A stretch of DNA of 64,000 nt from Stramonita haemastoma (lineage: Eukaryota > Mollusca > Gastropoda > Neogastropoda > Muricidae): contig CM060320.1 in the NCBI GenBank assembly GCA_030674155.1, positions 21,131,267-21,195,266 of the forward strand, read 5' to 3'. Made by a program: the position numbers and the translations under genes. Position 1 is the first letter of the stretch; each line of letters opens with the position of its first letter. The notes beneath the pieces were generated by a model. That model saw only the letters and a list, made by a program, of their open reading frames with translations, was not told where the DNA came from and searched no databases. Below, in pieces: positions 20,380 to 33,700 of the stretch.

Positions 20380-21000
20380 TCTTTTTAATACCTCTTTTTA
20401 TTTCCTTTCCAATAAAACATTCATGTTCACAAAACGCAGAGCTGATTACAGGTTTCACATTCAAAATCTTATACAATGGAGTTGGCAACACATGGTGACC
20501 TTCATTTTACTGTGCTGACCACAGCAAGTACTTAAAAAAAAAAGAAAAAAAAGATGCAGTTGCCACAAACTTGGTGACATTTAGGCCACTGCTACTAAAG
20601 ATAGACAAGTCCTTAAAATGATGGCTAATTCAGTTCACATACATACCATTTCACTTGCTAAGTCCACAGACCCGAGTATGCATGTCAGAGAGAGAGAAGA
20701 GGGGGGGGGGGGGGAGGGAGGGAGGGGAAAGAGATCCAAAGATACCAAGAGCAATAGTACGTAATCTGGTTAACTCGTCCCAGGGGTAGTGTTCTCACTT
20801 ATTCAATTAAAAAAAAATTAAAGGTTGCACAACAAACCTGCATCAGATAAGACAAAACCAAGAAACCTTGCACTCCAAAAACAATAAAAAACACTGTCAA
20901 GCTCACACACACACTGCATTCACTCATTCTTTCTTCTAAACACAGACACTAGGGGGGGGTAGAGAGGACTTTGACAATGCAACTATTCCAATGGCCTCTC
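20380..21000 (-). other. SR factor 3' UTR with candidate polyadenylation signal
   Basis: Sequence downstream of the SR stop codon on the minus strand. TTTATT on the plus strand at 20397-20402 is AATAAA on the minus strand and is the best candidate signal, which would put cleavage near 20375-20390. The stretch includes a G-rich run on the plus strand at 20700-20726 (C-rich in the transcript). The end is inferred. Confidence 0.4.
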
Positions 21001-21930
21001 TCAATCATCATCATCGTCCATTTTCTGCTGCCCATCTCCATTTGCCCGAGGGGACTCATCAGCCTTGCGGTCATCAAGTGATCTGGACCTTGATCTGGAT
21101 CTAGACCTGGAGTCAGATCTGGAACGGGAACGAGATTTCGAATCTTTCCTGGCACCATTCCTTTCCTTGTCCACTGACTTTGATTTGCGCTCCTTGCTAG
21201 GTGATTTTGATCTTGACCTTGACTTGCTACGAGAGCGGCTGTGGGACTCGCTGCGAGAGCGACTGTGGCTGCGGGATCGTCGGGAGCGGCTGCGGGATCG
21301 GGACTTTCTGCGGCGGCTGCGGGATCTTGAGCGACTGCGGCTGCAAGAGTATGATTGACTGTAACAGTATGCAAGAAGGTAGTTAAGAACTTGAGAAAAA
21401 GAGATTCATTTTTCATCCCCTTAAAAGCGTGGAGATGTTTGTATTCAGAAAATTATCAAGATTAGTGTTCCTTTGCTTCATACAGTATCTTTTATAAACA
21501 AACATTATGCCAATATACCAAATAAATTTTTGAACCTGCTTTTGATAGGGAAGAAAAGAACAAGAAATGATAATGTATACAAACAACAGATAATCACTTT
21601 TCTGGCTTGCAATGCCTACTCCTTGTAATCGGTAAATCATGTTTATTTCCCTATAATTTCATTATTTTGTGCAAATTTTCTGCATGAACAGCATTTGCAT
21701 TGATCTATTGATAGTTTTCCCCTTCTCTTGCAAGCTAGGAGTAGAAACAGCAGCACTCATGATCATTTTCTGGAGTGTGACAGCAAGAAGTGTGGATATG
21801 ACAAAGCTCCTTGATCAGTTCCATGGCAAAAAATACAATTAATATACATCAACACTATACCCACCTGCCAAAAAAAAAAAAAACCCTCTCCCCACCACAA
21901 ATTTAACCCTCTAAAACCCCTTCCCACAAC

Positions 21931-21963
<33 letters not shown>

Positions 21964-23040
21964 GGTGTGGGGTTGGCGGGTGGGGGGAGTTTACCTAAGT
22001 TGAACTTCAGAACAACAAAACACTGGTACCTTCGTCTTCTTGGTCTGTCTTCAACCAGCCTGATTTTGCGTCCATTGATTTCGGTGTTGTCCAGCTTGTC
22101 CAAGGCATTCTTCATGTCCGAGTATGTGGCAAATTCGATGATTCTGCCATCATTTCAAAAACATTGTTGTAATACATTTATCTTTTCAGCCTATGTGTGG
22201 GTGTCTGTTCTAAACTGATATTAATCAAATTTGTTTTCTTATAGGTGCTATTAACATGTACATACGTTGAGGCCATTCATTACCCAATATTGTTTTGTCC
22301 GTCAAGTTTGACGATGACCTCCAAAACAGCAGAGGAGGCAGCTGCTGTTTCGGAAACTGGAAGAAATTTGATTATAATGGAGATGCCTTGCCCACAGTAC
22401 ATCTCCACTTCTCGGCCAAGAGGGCATAAGGACAGTCAGCACTGGAGATGTTCTCCAAAGGCCAACTAGCCCCCTGAGCTGCAGCACATAAGGACTGTGC
22501 AAGTCAAGCCTCCTAGTCAAGAGTCATAGTCGATCACCAAAGACTAAGCTGTAAAGTGAAATTCCTGAAGTGGGAAAGCCACTGATCATACAGCCTCTCA
22601 CTTTGTTGTTGCCCCCAGTATCAATGGTTTAATCAAGAACTGTGACAAAGCCCAGGCGAATATGATGTGCCCAATAAGATTTTCAAAAGGGCCACTTTGA
22701 AACTGGGAAGCACTCCAAACCAGAAACTATGAACGTTTAGTATATTCACCATCTGGCCAGGAAACCGACAACTGAGCTGGGTTACATAGTTTAATTAATG
22801 CAAGTTAGGAACAGTGATAGGAAGGGGGAAAATAAGAAAACTTGTGAAATGCAAGACAAATTTAAGCCAAATAAAGTATTTCCATTCCAGACTCCCACAC
22901 AAAACAATCTATACCAGATGTGCAGAAGCTTAAAAGCATGTTGTTACATTTAAGGAACTTAAAAGCATATAGTTTACTTCTTCAAAATCACTTTGCCAGA
23001 CATGCAACATAATCGTTTTTTTGTTTTGTTTTTTTTGTTT

Positions 23041-23076
<36 letters not shown>

Positions 23077-26000
23077 GTCTTTATGTGATCCACAGTACCC
23101 ACCCTTCATTCCTGTGTTGTTTGTGTGCATCAGCATATGTAACTTCTCCTGCTTGACGCATGTAGTCTTTCAGGTCCTTGAAACAAAAATTGATGGTTAG
23201 AGTAAATATTCACACTTCCAGATCTTACAAAAATGAGATGTCTCCCTTCACAAACAAACTGCAGCAAATATGTAAACAATGTACTCAACACTAAGCCAAC
23301 AAAGAGAAATAAAGGAAAAAATACTTACAAAGGTCTGTCCATGGTATTCAAACACCTACCTAACTTCAAACAAAAAATGCAACATGACAGTATGTGGCAA
23401 CAGGGAGCTAGGTATATAAGAAAAACTGAAAAAAAGAACACGAAATATGTAAAACAATAAATACTGCATCTGTTAAAAAAAGTTATAAACTCAAAACAAA
23501 AATCCTTCACTGCATATCTCTACATTAATTATCAAATGCTTTCCCTTATTCTTAAACCCCCATGTTTTCATCCCAGTGATATATTCTTTCCAATGTTTAA
23601 ATGTTCTTGTTTGCCAGTGTTTTTCTGTCTGTCTGGCATGCACGTTTGTATGGAATGAATTTACTTGTGGAATTTTCAGGAGTAGTAGACAAAGAAAATA
23701 CCACACTACTAAAATAAAGCAGTGAAAGAATCGCTAGTGAGAGGGGTCAGATTAAAACACACACTAAATGATGATTACCTTGGCAAAATGTGTCTACAAG
23801 GCCAAGGAACCCCCTACAGAGCACCAGGCAGGCGGTGAGGGCGTGGTATGGACCTCAAAGCAGGGACCATCTTTCAGCTCGTGCGGAGATAGGAGGCTGC
23901 CCCCACACCCCTCAGGCCCGCCAGCCAGACCCATCTTTGCCAGTCCCTCAGACCGCTCACCCTGGATGGTTACTTCTTTTTCGACTTTTTCCCCCTTCCT
24001 CCTTCTCCGGACTCAGCCACAAAGACTCAGCGTGGAAAGATTTCCCCCAGCCACTTATTTACCGTTGCAAGGGTATACATTGATGACGCAATGAATACAA
24101 TGACTACCAGTTGTATAGGACGATGAGCCATGGCTACTGGTGGGGCATGTCTCATCCTCACCCTTGATCTTATTCGTCATGTTCCCCAGGGCAACCTCTC
24201 ATTTTGGAACTTGGATTGGACGATCGAGTAGCAACCCTCAGAACCTCTTTTGATCACTTCCCCTCAACAGTCACTCAATCCAAGAGCTAATAAGAAAACA
24301 ATAGCTTTTACATTTAGTGTATTCATACCACCATTAGGCCAAGACAAAGAATTCTGACTGGGGTTTCAAGAGGAAGTTTTTTAAAATTTTTTTTACCCCA
24401 CCCCTATCCCCCCAAACTGATTCACTTTCACTGGTTGAAGCTCTGTTCAAGCTCACTTTTGAACAATGTCTACTCTCAAACTGAGCTTGAGCATAATTCT
24501 CCTCTTCCATTTGTATCATGAAGAAAGCATCTTTAGTGGTTCAGGTAAATATTTCGGTTATTTTAATTACTTCTTTTACACGTTAAATGAACTCTGCATG
24601 TCAGAGCTCATGAGTTCTTTTGAATTACCTTTCTGTCAGAATTAATGTACGATTAAAAAAAAAAAAAAAAAAAAAAAAGGGCATCTTAAATATGAAAAAA
24701 AGGGGATGGGGGAGGGTAATCAGGAAACCCCAATCAATTTTTGCTTTGGCCTAGACGGACACATCATTTTCAAAAATAACAGTAAAAGAAGCAGACAGAT
24801 GGAAGGGCAGAGAAGAAACAGATGGACAATTACACAAATATAGTGACAATGTGATGTGTGTAAGAGAGGGGAAGGCTGGGACACACCCAGATTGATTTAT
24901 CCAGTAGATGCTTTGGCCAGGTATTTATGTCATATTAGCATATTATATCATAGACACATTTTCTTGCACAACTGAGCACCTAATGAAACAAAACAGCACA
25001 TTTCACAATCCAGAGTTATTCCCATCAGACAACTTGTTTTCCACATTAGATTTTAAGGAAAAAAAGCAAAAAACAAACAAAACGCACACCAAGTTTATCA
25101 TTATTTTCAAATAACTGCAGCCCCCCCCCCCCCCTCTAAAATTCATTGGTTTTTTTTTCCCTGTCCATATTATATGTCCACTAGATCTACACAGGTCATT
25201 CAGCTAATAAGTATTAACACTAATCAGATGCAATTCTTTTGCTGTCAGAAACATGACAGTGCTCTCAGTCAATTATAAGAGAAAAAAAAACGTTCTAGAA
25301 ATAACCAATAAATCATAAACACACACACACAAATATTCCCATAACCCCACCCCCCCATCTTTATGACAGTTCTGTCTACCTTGAATTTTTGTTGCTGAGG
25401 ACCACGCTCACAAAGTACATCTATTTCATAAGAGCACTATGATTAAAAACTGTGTGCTGATTTATCCACAAAGACAGAAAAATAAAGACATTTCACCAAG
25501 GATAAGAATTTTAGACCTTTTCTGAACCATCAGAAGTATAATATCTCAAAGATCGATGAAAAAAAAAGAGTATCTTAAGTTAATCAAATGGATTTCCCCC
25601 CCTGGGTAAGATTGTTTTAATTACTTTTAATAAAAAAAAAAAATCATTAACAGATTGTGTAATTCCATGCACACCGTTTATCTTTATGTTTAGATAGTAT
25701 GCCGGCAAAACATGCTTGAAGAAAAAAAAAAAGATCCATTTTATCAATAACAAAATTTACGATGGATTCACAATTTAATTTCAGAGATTTTACCAAGACA
25801 ACTGAATGCTTGTGGAGAAACTGTCAAAAGCTCTGCATCAACCAATGATTGATGACTGAAGGGTAGAAATACAACTAGATACTGTTTCGTTTTTCTGTAT
25901 ATTTTACTTTTTTCATGCTGGCATGGATACCAGATTTCACAGGAAAAATAATCTTGAAGCCGTATGTCAAAACACTACCCTATCATCACAAAACCAGTTA

Positions 26001-27590
26001 CTACTAGTACGAACAACATATGAAGACCAACATACTGAAATATACTACATACACACGGATCAGTTCTGGGGTGTGAGAGAAAACTATGGAGCTTTTAGAC
26101 AAATGATTCATTTGAACAGCCAACAAGATATTTTTTAATGGTAAAGTGAAGCGAGGAGGAAAGAAAATGTTACATCAAGAGGCAAGTACGGTAAGGGAAA
26201 GGGAGCTTACATTTTGAAAGGATGTGTGTATGTGGATTTTACTTCAAGGATACTGTAATAAGCCCTCTTTTGTGTGTTCTAAAAACATCTAGTCACAATT
26301 TGTATGCAGCTTTGTCATCTGTTCCCACCAGAACAGAATGGCCTTCACTTATGAACAAGGGAGCAGCTTTCAATGTATGAGCAAGATGTTCTGCATGTGT
26401 TCGCACATGGAACCTCAGTTTAAGTGATTGTGGATGAACAATTCATCTCTGTAAGACTTGATACAGCTGTTCCAGAGTTTGCATACAAGCAAATCTTGTG
26501 CCACCATAAACAGTTCACAAAAACACTGGACTCAAATATTTGTGGAGTACAGTTAGGTAAATATGTTCGACTATTACTGGTGCAAGAGATAAATGCACAC
26601 ATAAAGATGATTTGAAGATCCCGCAGCACAATGCATTAAGAAAAAGAAAAAAAAGATCCAACAAGGTCCTACCAGATACGAACTGTTCAAGACTACTTTG
26701 GTTTAAACGGGGAGTTTTCCCTAATCACTTTGCCCCCCCCTCCCTCCCACCAGGTAGAGATTGTGAAGCAATTTCAATGGAAAAATGCTGGTGCATAAAG
26801 AATTTGTTATACTTTTATCTCCTCTGCAATTAAAAAAAAACAAAACAAACAAATGTTTAAATATGATATTTGTTGTTGGATGCTTTTACATTATTGATGG
26901 ATGCTTTTACACAATTAAAAACTGGTCAGGCGTTTCCTTGAAACTAGTACCTATCTTGGTGATATAACAGTTGTAACAAGGTAAACTTCAAAAACTTTCT
27001 TCTTGATTATTCATATTTCTGAAAGCAGAGAGATGTGCAAGCAGCAATGGGAAAGGGGAATATTTCACTGGATCAATTAGCAAACAATAACTGCAAATAA
27101 AGTCAGGTACCTATCTATTTCAGACCTGTGCACCCCCTTACTACTGATTTAAGTATTTTCATGGCAATTTTCAGTATTTTTCACCGAGTTTCAGTATTTT
27201 TGCGTGTTGTTCGTGACACTTTTTCAACATGAAGCATAAATGTCTTTTTTTTAATTGGGTTTTTGTATCTGTATTTGTTTGCTCATTCCCCTTCCAATTT
27301 CTTTCCATTGTACAAAAGCTCATAAGCTTTTTCTTTTATCAACTAGCGAATCTGGACAGGTCTGATGACTTCGTAAGTGATGTAATATACAGAGTGTAGA
27401 ATTGGGAGAGAAAAAAAAAAGAGGAAATTAAGCCGGGGTCCAGGGGCCGCTTAGGCCCCGGTGGAGTGCAGGGGCAAAGCCCTGCTGGGGGGCCCAGGGG
27501 GGCGAAGCCCCCCGGCCGAAAACGATTTTTCGCATTTTAAAGGCAGTTTGGAGGTCTCTCCAGGCACCATTTTGTGCAATGTGGAGGCAA

Positions 27591-27632
<42 letters not shown>

Positions 27633-27760
27633 AGAGAGACAGACTCAGACCTTCCATAAAGAACCACCAGAGTATGTCAAACTTGTTTTAAAAAGATCTA
27701 TTCTGGGTAGCGGTTTTATAATACAAGTTTGTGTGTACCACTGTGATGGTTAATGGAAAA

Positions 27761-27828
<68 letters not shown>

Positions 27829-30088
27829 AATACACTCTCTGGTGCAGATTTATGAAGATCCTATGCCTTTCTCATTTTATTTTTAATCTGATTTCGGTGT
27901 GGACTCACCATGACGGTTTGCATGGCCAGAAAACAAGTGCTGTGTATGTGTGTGCTCTGCTGCTGTCCAGTATAGCACCAGAGCGGAAGCCGTGTTCGGT
28001 ACGATATAACTTCAGAGCGAGTCTTGATGTAACTTCAGAACAAGTCACTTTGCCGTTTTAACGATCAACTGATTTTTCGAAGAAGCGAGAAATTTTACTG
28101 TCCCATGATTTTCCAAGAAATCAGCGCTTCTATAAATGAAGAGCCGTAGTTTGCTATGTTCCGACCGCATTCCAATTTTCGACACCACTTGCGAATGAAA
28201 GTTCAACTTTCACTAGCGAGTAGCCTGATGCGAAAGACATAGCGCAGGTTTCAAACCTTACTCGGCAAAACGAACAGCCAATTTTGCTGCTTATGCATCT
28301 ATATCCGCAACTGTACCTCTTTTAGCCCCATCCTGGCCTGTTAGCGTCATTTTGCATTCACTCCGCGTCTTTCTTTGCTTATAAGTGTATCAGTTTGGTC
28401 TGTTTCTCCGCGAAAGTTTACGGCGCTTTCCGCCATTTTGTTTTGAAGATACTGTTGTGCGCATGCGTCATCAGGGGAGATAAGTAACTGAACAATAGGG
28501 CCTAGCAGACGACGTAATGCGAGATAACGGCATTGCTGAACGATAGAAGACGACGTTTTCGATTTCCGGATTTTTCGTTGACAAAAATCAGATTTTGATT
28601 AATAAATCGTATTTCCGTATTTTCCAACTTTTTCCGGAACAAATACGGAAGGTGCACAGGTCTGCTATTTGTTAAATGTGGTATCAAAGGCACAAAAGAA
28701 GGCCCCGACTAATGTTCTGTCAAAATATTACAAACGGCACAAAGATCTTTAATAATAAAAATACTGTACTCTTGGTTTATATCATGGGAACAGTATCAAA
28801 AACAGACAGAATAAAATGTGGAAAAAAAAACACACCATAAATTACAATACCTATATTTATTTAGTTTATTAAATAAATATGAAAAAAAAGGAATAATGTC
28901 GAGGAGTGAACATAGATGAACAGAGGTAAGGAGCTGGAGAGAAGAAAAAAAGAAAGGGTTTATCAGCATGCCTGTAGCTCCCACCATACCTTTCCTGAAA
29001 ATGTACAAGAAATATAAAGCAATGTTAAAATCAATGTCTTTTACATTTTGAAAACAGCGATATTATGACGGGTGAATAGGTACATACCTGCCAGCTCACA
29101 CGGGACGACAAGTTTTCCACAATCAAGCGATAATCAGTCCGAGTAGGAGGCCCATATCTGAAATATAACAGGGGGCCCAGCGACTCGTAAATTATTTTCC
29201 ACTGAAATTTAGCAAGTGCAAAGTTTCTGCTTCCCTTAAACCTTAACTACCAATGAATTGTTTCATGTTTACCAAAAAAAAAAAAAAAAAGAAAAAGAAA
29301 AAAAGGGGAAGAGTTCCTCTGACAACAATTTTAGTCAGATTGGTGTATCTCACCTTATGAATTTTGTACCACTTTATGTCACAGCAGATTTCTCTGTGTG
29401 AAATTCGGGCTACTCTCCCCGGGGAGAGTGCGTCGCCACAAGTGCAGTGCCTACCCAGTTTTTATTTCTTTTTCCTGTATGCAACTGTATTCGTTTCCCT
29501 GTCAGATGGCTTTTTTCTACAGAATTTTGCCAGGGTCAACCCCCTTTGCATTAAGAATCAAAATACCATGACTTCAGCCTGAATGTTCTTTTGATCCAAC
29601 AATTTCTGTGACTGCTGACATCTTACCTTCTAAATGTGCATCATGGTGCATTTATTTCAAAACCAAAAGGTCACCATTTCATCATGATTGCTCAATCTGA
29701 TCTGACAATTTCAATAAACTTTATCTTCATCTCAAGAATATGCATAAGAATCAAAATATCGCAACTTTATCCAGATGTCTTACTAGTTTAGGTTCAGGGT
29801 TTGAATAAGATATGAACATCCTTAACAACCCCCCCCCCCCCCCCCAATGTCAATTATCATTTATCATATGTTGGCAACTGTCAAAATACATGTAAAAAGT
29901 ACAGGCAATGTTCTTAGCAAGGGATTGGTTCCTGTTTTTGAAGCTGTCAGTATATTTCTTCTTTCCAATCTTTTTATATATATTTATTTAATTATTATTT
30001 TTAAATTGAACAGATCCCTATGTTTGTAATTGAGTAGTGAAAACATTTCATACATATCAAGGAGACAAACGACTTATGTTGAAGACAC

Positions 30089-30167
<79 letters not shown>

Positions 30168-30696
30168 GGGGGGGTGGGGGGGGGGGGGAATACTGACTGT
30201 TAAGAGAGGATAGAATCTATACCTTTAAATGATGAAGACACTACAGGAGTTCACATAAATCATAAATTGAAGGGAACTTTTTAAAAAAAAACCCTGATGA
30301 TCAGGGTCTAAGATTTTAAATAAATAAGTAAAATCTGTATCAATTCAATCATATCATTTAGAAGTTACTTGTTTTTTACATCTCATGTTCATGGAATTAT
30401 AAAATAATGCACAGATGGACTGTTCAAATCTGATTCAAACCCAATATGCTGTTTTAAAGCAAAATTATAAGAGGAAAATGTAAATTGCAAATAAAATTTA
30501 CAGGACCTGGGCACCCTGTAAACAGATTCCATTAAAAGTCTGCACACAATAAGCACATTTTAAAAAATCACACACAAGTACACCATTTAAGAACAGATAA
30601 TTGAAGTGCATTAGCATATACTGGAATGATTCATAGTTATTGGTAGAAATAAGAAAACATGGCAGATTTATTTTGACTGATACACAAAAATGTACA

Positions 30697-30767
<71 letters not shown>

Positions 30768-33700
30768 AGAGAAGAGAGAGAGAAACACAAACTTTTTGTG
30801 TTTAATGTAAATGCTTTTTTTTGCTAGAAAACTGTATCAGATTACACATTTTGTTTATCATGGCAAGATGGCTACTTTGTTAGCCAAATTTAAGTTGCTG
30901 ATAAAGGCACCATGCATTGATTTCTGGCACAAAACCATCTTTTGCTTAATTTCTTGAAATGACTGGCTATCAGAATGACTTTCTCAGTCAAGGCAGCTGT
31001 TGTATGATACTGCAGCATATCAAACTCAAAATAATTCTTCCATATAAGATACAACTGATATATCTGCAACTTGCATGTATCTTCTGGGTATGATTTGTTT
31101 TCAATCAGAAAAAAAGCAAGCCAAAGATACCATAAAAGCTGCTCAAGAACAAGTCAATTCCTCCATACAAAGCAAAACAATGTAAACATCCACAGTGCAA
31201 CTACTACACAATAAGGAAAATGGTCAAAGTTCAAGGGCCACACTCCCAGTACAGAGCACTTGCAGAGGTGGGGCAGGAGTGGGGAGTCTGGCATTCCAAC
31301 TTCCTGTGCACCACTTAACCCTAGTAGCGCTGTAATAACGGCAGCGGTACTAGGTGCTGCTGGCTGAATTAACAGCAGCCATTTTGATTTGCAGTAGGGT
31401 GGGGTCAAACAACTCCTGATATTGATATGTAAAACTAAACTAAGTGTGTAAAGTTGTAAATCACTGGAAAGCTTAGATAACAAGCTTTTAAAAGAGTGAA
31501 ATTTTATAGCAGCATGTAGTGTTTATGATAATGTAAAAAATAAATAAAGTTTAAAAACTGCGCGTGCACTACCAATCACTGTTGCGATGTCGGTGACCCA
31601 GATTGATTTTAACACGATATGCAATGTTGTTGCGGTGCAAAAATGTCATGATTCGATAAATACTGTCTCTTGACATAAGTTTGAAAAAATAAAGAGCTTC
31701 CGTGGCTTTATCGGTCGTCAAATACTCGAAAAGTCCAGCGAAATGAACGACGCGATCGCGATCGTCAATGGCGGTGAACACTTATTTCGTGCGAACTGGC
31801 GGCGTTCTATGACGAAAATACGACAATCGCTTGATTTCGTGTGATGCGAAGTACTCGACAGCATATAGAAATGACTTAAAAACAGTTATTTCGAAGCCGT
31901 GTTGCGTTAAAATAAAGTAAAACAATGTATGACATCGAAATCGCCCGGTAGCTATGAAGTGCTTTGGACAAAACTTAGCGCCGCTCGATTCAGTCCGATC
32001 GCGATCAATTTTTCCGAAGTTTTTCAAAAATATTTCACAATCCTTACCTTATCGTCTCTATTATCGTTTAATTCAACCAAATCCAGCCTCTAAAACTCCT
32101 CATCGCCGTCAATATCGTCAAAAAACTCGAAAAATACTTCGAGTGATACGAGCGCAAACACTTTGCCGCCATTTTGTTTTCAGGCGATCGACGTTCGTCC
32201 AAAAAAAATAAAAAATACACCTCTAAACCAATCAGAATCCTCGTTGCTTGCGACTGCGGACGACCTTCACCCATTTCTGCGGCCCTACAATGGCCTTCAC
32301 GTTCATTGGATGACCTTTGAAAGCGAAAGAAAGCCTTCAATTACGATCACCGACGTCATCGCGGAATATTCCGGGAGCCGCCAGAAAGCATTACTACGTC
32401 ACTCCGGAGTAATCCGGGAACAGCGCTACTAGGGTTAAGAGCCCATTTTCACAAATATACAAGGCAGGTTACTTCTAAAAAGTTGTTCTGTGATTACTGC
32501 AGTCTTTGCCTCAAGACAACAGTGTGATATGTATTACACACAGTGGTCATTTTTCAAGCCAAATCACACAAAATTTGTAACACATAGCAGCACAGAACAA
32601 TTTCCAGAAAGTACCAACTTTCACTTGTATACCTCCTTCTCCTCCATGGTCAGACCCACAGAATTATGAAAGAGAACCGACGCCTCCTCCATTATCAGAC
32701 TCATATAGGTCACGAAAGAGAACTGTTCCAATGTATAATAATAATAAAGAAAATCACTGTTTACCACTGTATACATGCACATGGAAATGTACACTAGCAT
32801 ACATTACAATGCACATGGAAATATACACACAAGTACACATGCAGTTACACAATTATGATCACTGTCACCACTAATCATGTAAATAAATGCAAGCACACAC
32901 ACCTTCCGAAGAAAGTGAGAGAAAATATTCAAAGATGATAAAGTGAACAAGTGACTAAGGGCATCTGCACAGCTGTCAATATGACTACCAATATCATCAC
33001 TTCACACATGCACTTTGCGCATGCTCACGCTTGCATAAAAGAAAAGGGACAGACTCAGATCCAGACACACACACAAACACACAGAGCATGTATTTGCAAA
33101 CCTATACAAGCACATTTCACCTATATCTCCAGGTGTTGCAGACGACAAGGCACATTACAAAAGCATGTCTGCACCCAGCCACCCATACAGGCATAAAATG
33201 AAGAGGAAAAGGTGCATCCCCCTTCTATGAAAGGTTTCCTGTGCCTTCAGATAAGACTGTTCTATTGATACATATTGTGAAAAAATGTCAAACCAACTAC
33301 AGACTAGGCCTCCATGACGAAAGACAATTTCGGACACAGCACTATATACAACAGTGCCCAGTCATGAAGGAAGGAATATTTACTGAAAAAATATTTTCCA
33401 TTTTACCTGGGATGCTTAGTTTAAAAAAAAAAAAATCCTGGAAAGAAACTGGCAGGCAAAAAACAGAGAAGTTGCACCAATGCAGGCATAGAAAACTATG
33501 ACCCAAAAGATAGTATACCATAACACTTTATATTAACCCCTTTGCTGCAGTGCCCATAAAACGCTCACTAACAGCTATTCTAAGAGGATTTTGCTTTTGA
33601 GGCAAGATGTAGGGTAACAAGCAACAAAACACTGACACTTGGATAACAGAATAATGCTGCTCAAAGGTACTCCACAAAGACATGTCAGTGGATTCACTGG

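Noticed and set aside
23768..24094. 108-codon plus-strand ORF as a gene
   Set aside because: Proline/serine-rich without recognisable domain or splice partners, inside an intron of the opposite-strand SR gene. Kept only as a GC-rich island.
31569..32027. Two minus-strand ORFs in the TTAA element as transposase
   Set aside because: Short, in different frames and with no DDD or zinc-finger pattern I recognise. The element is more likely non-autonomous.
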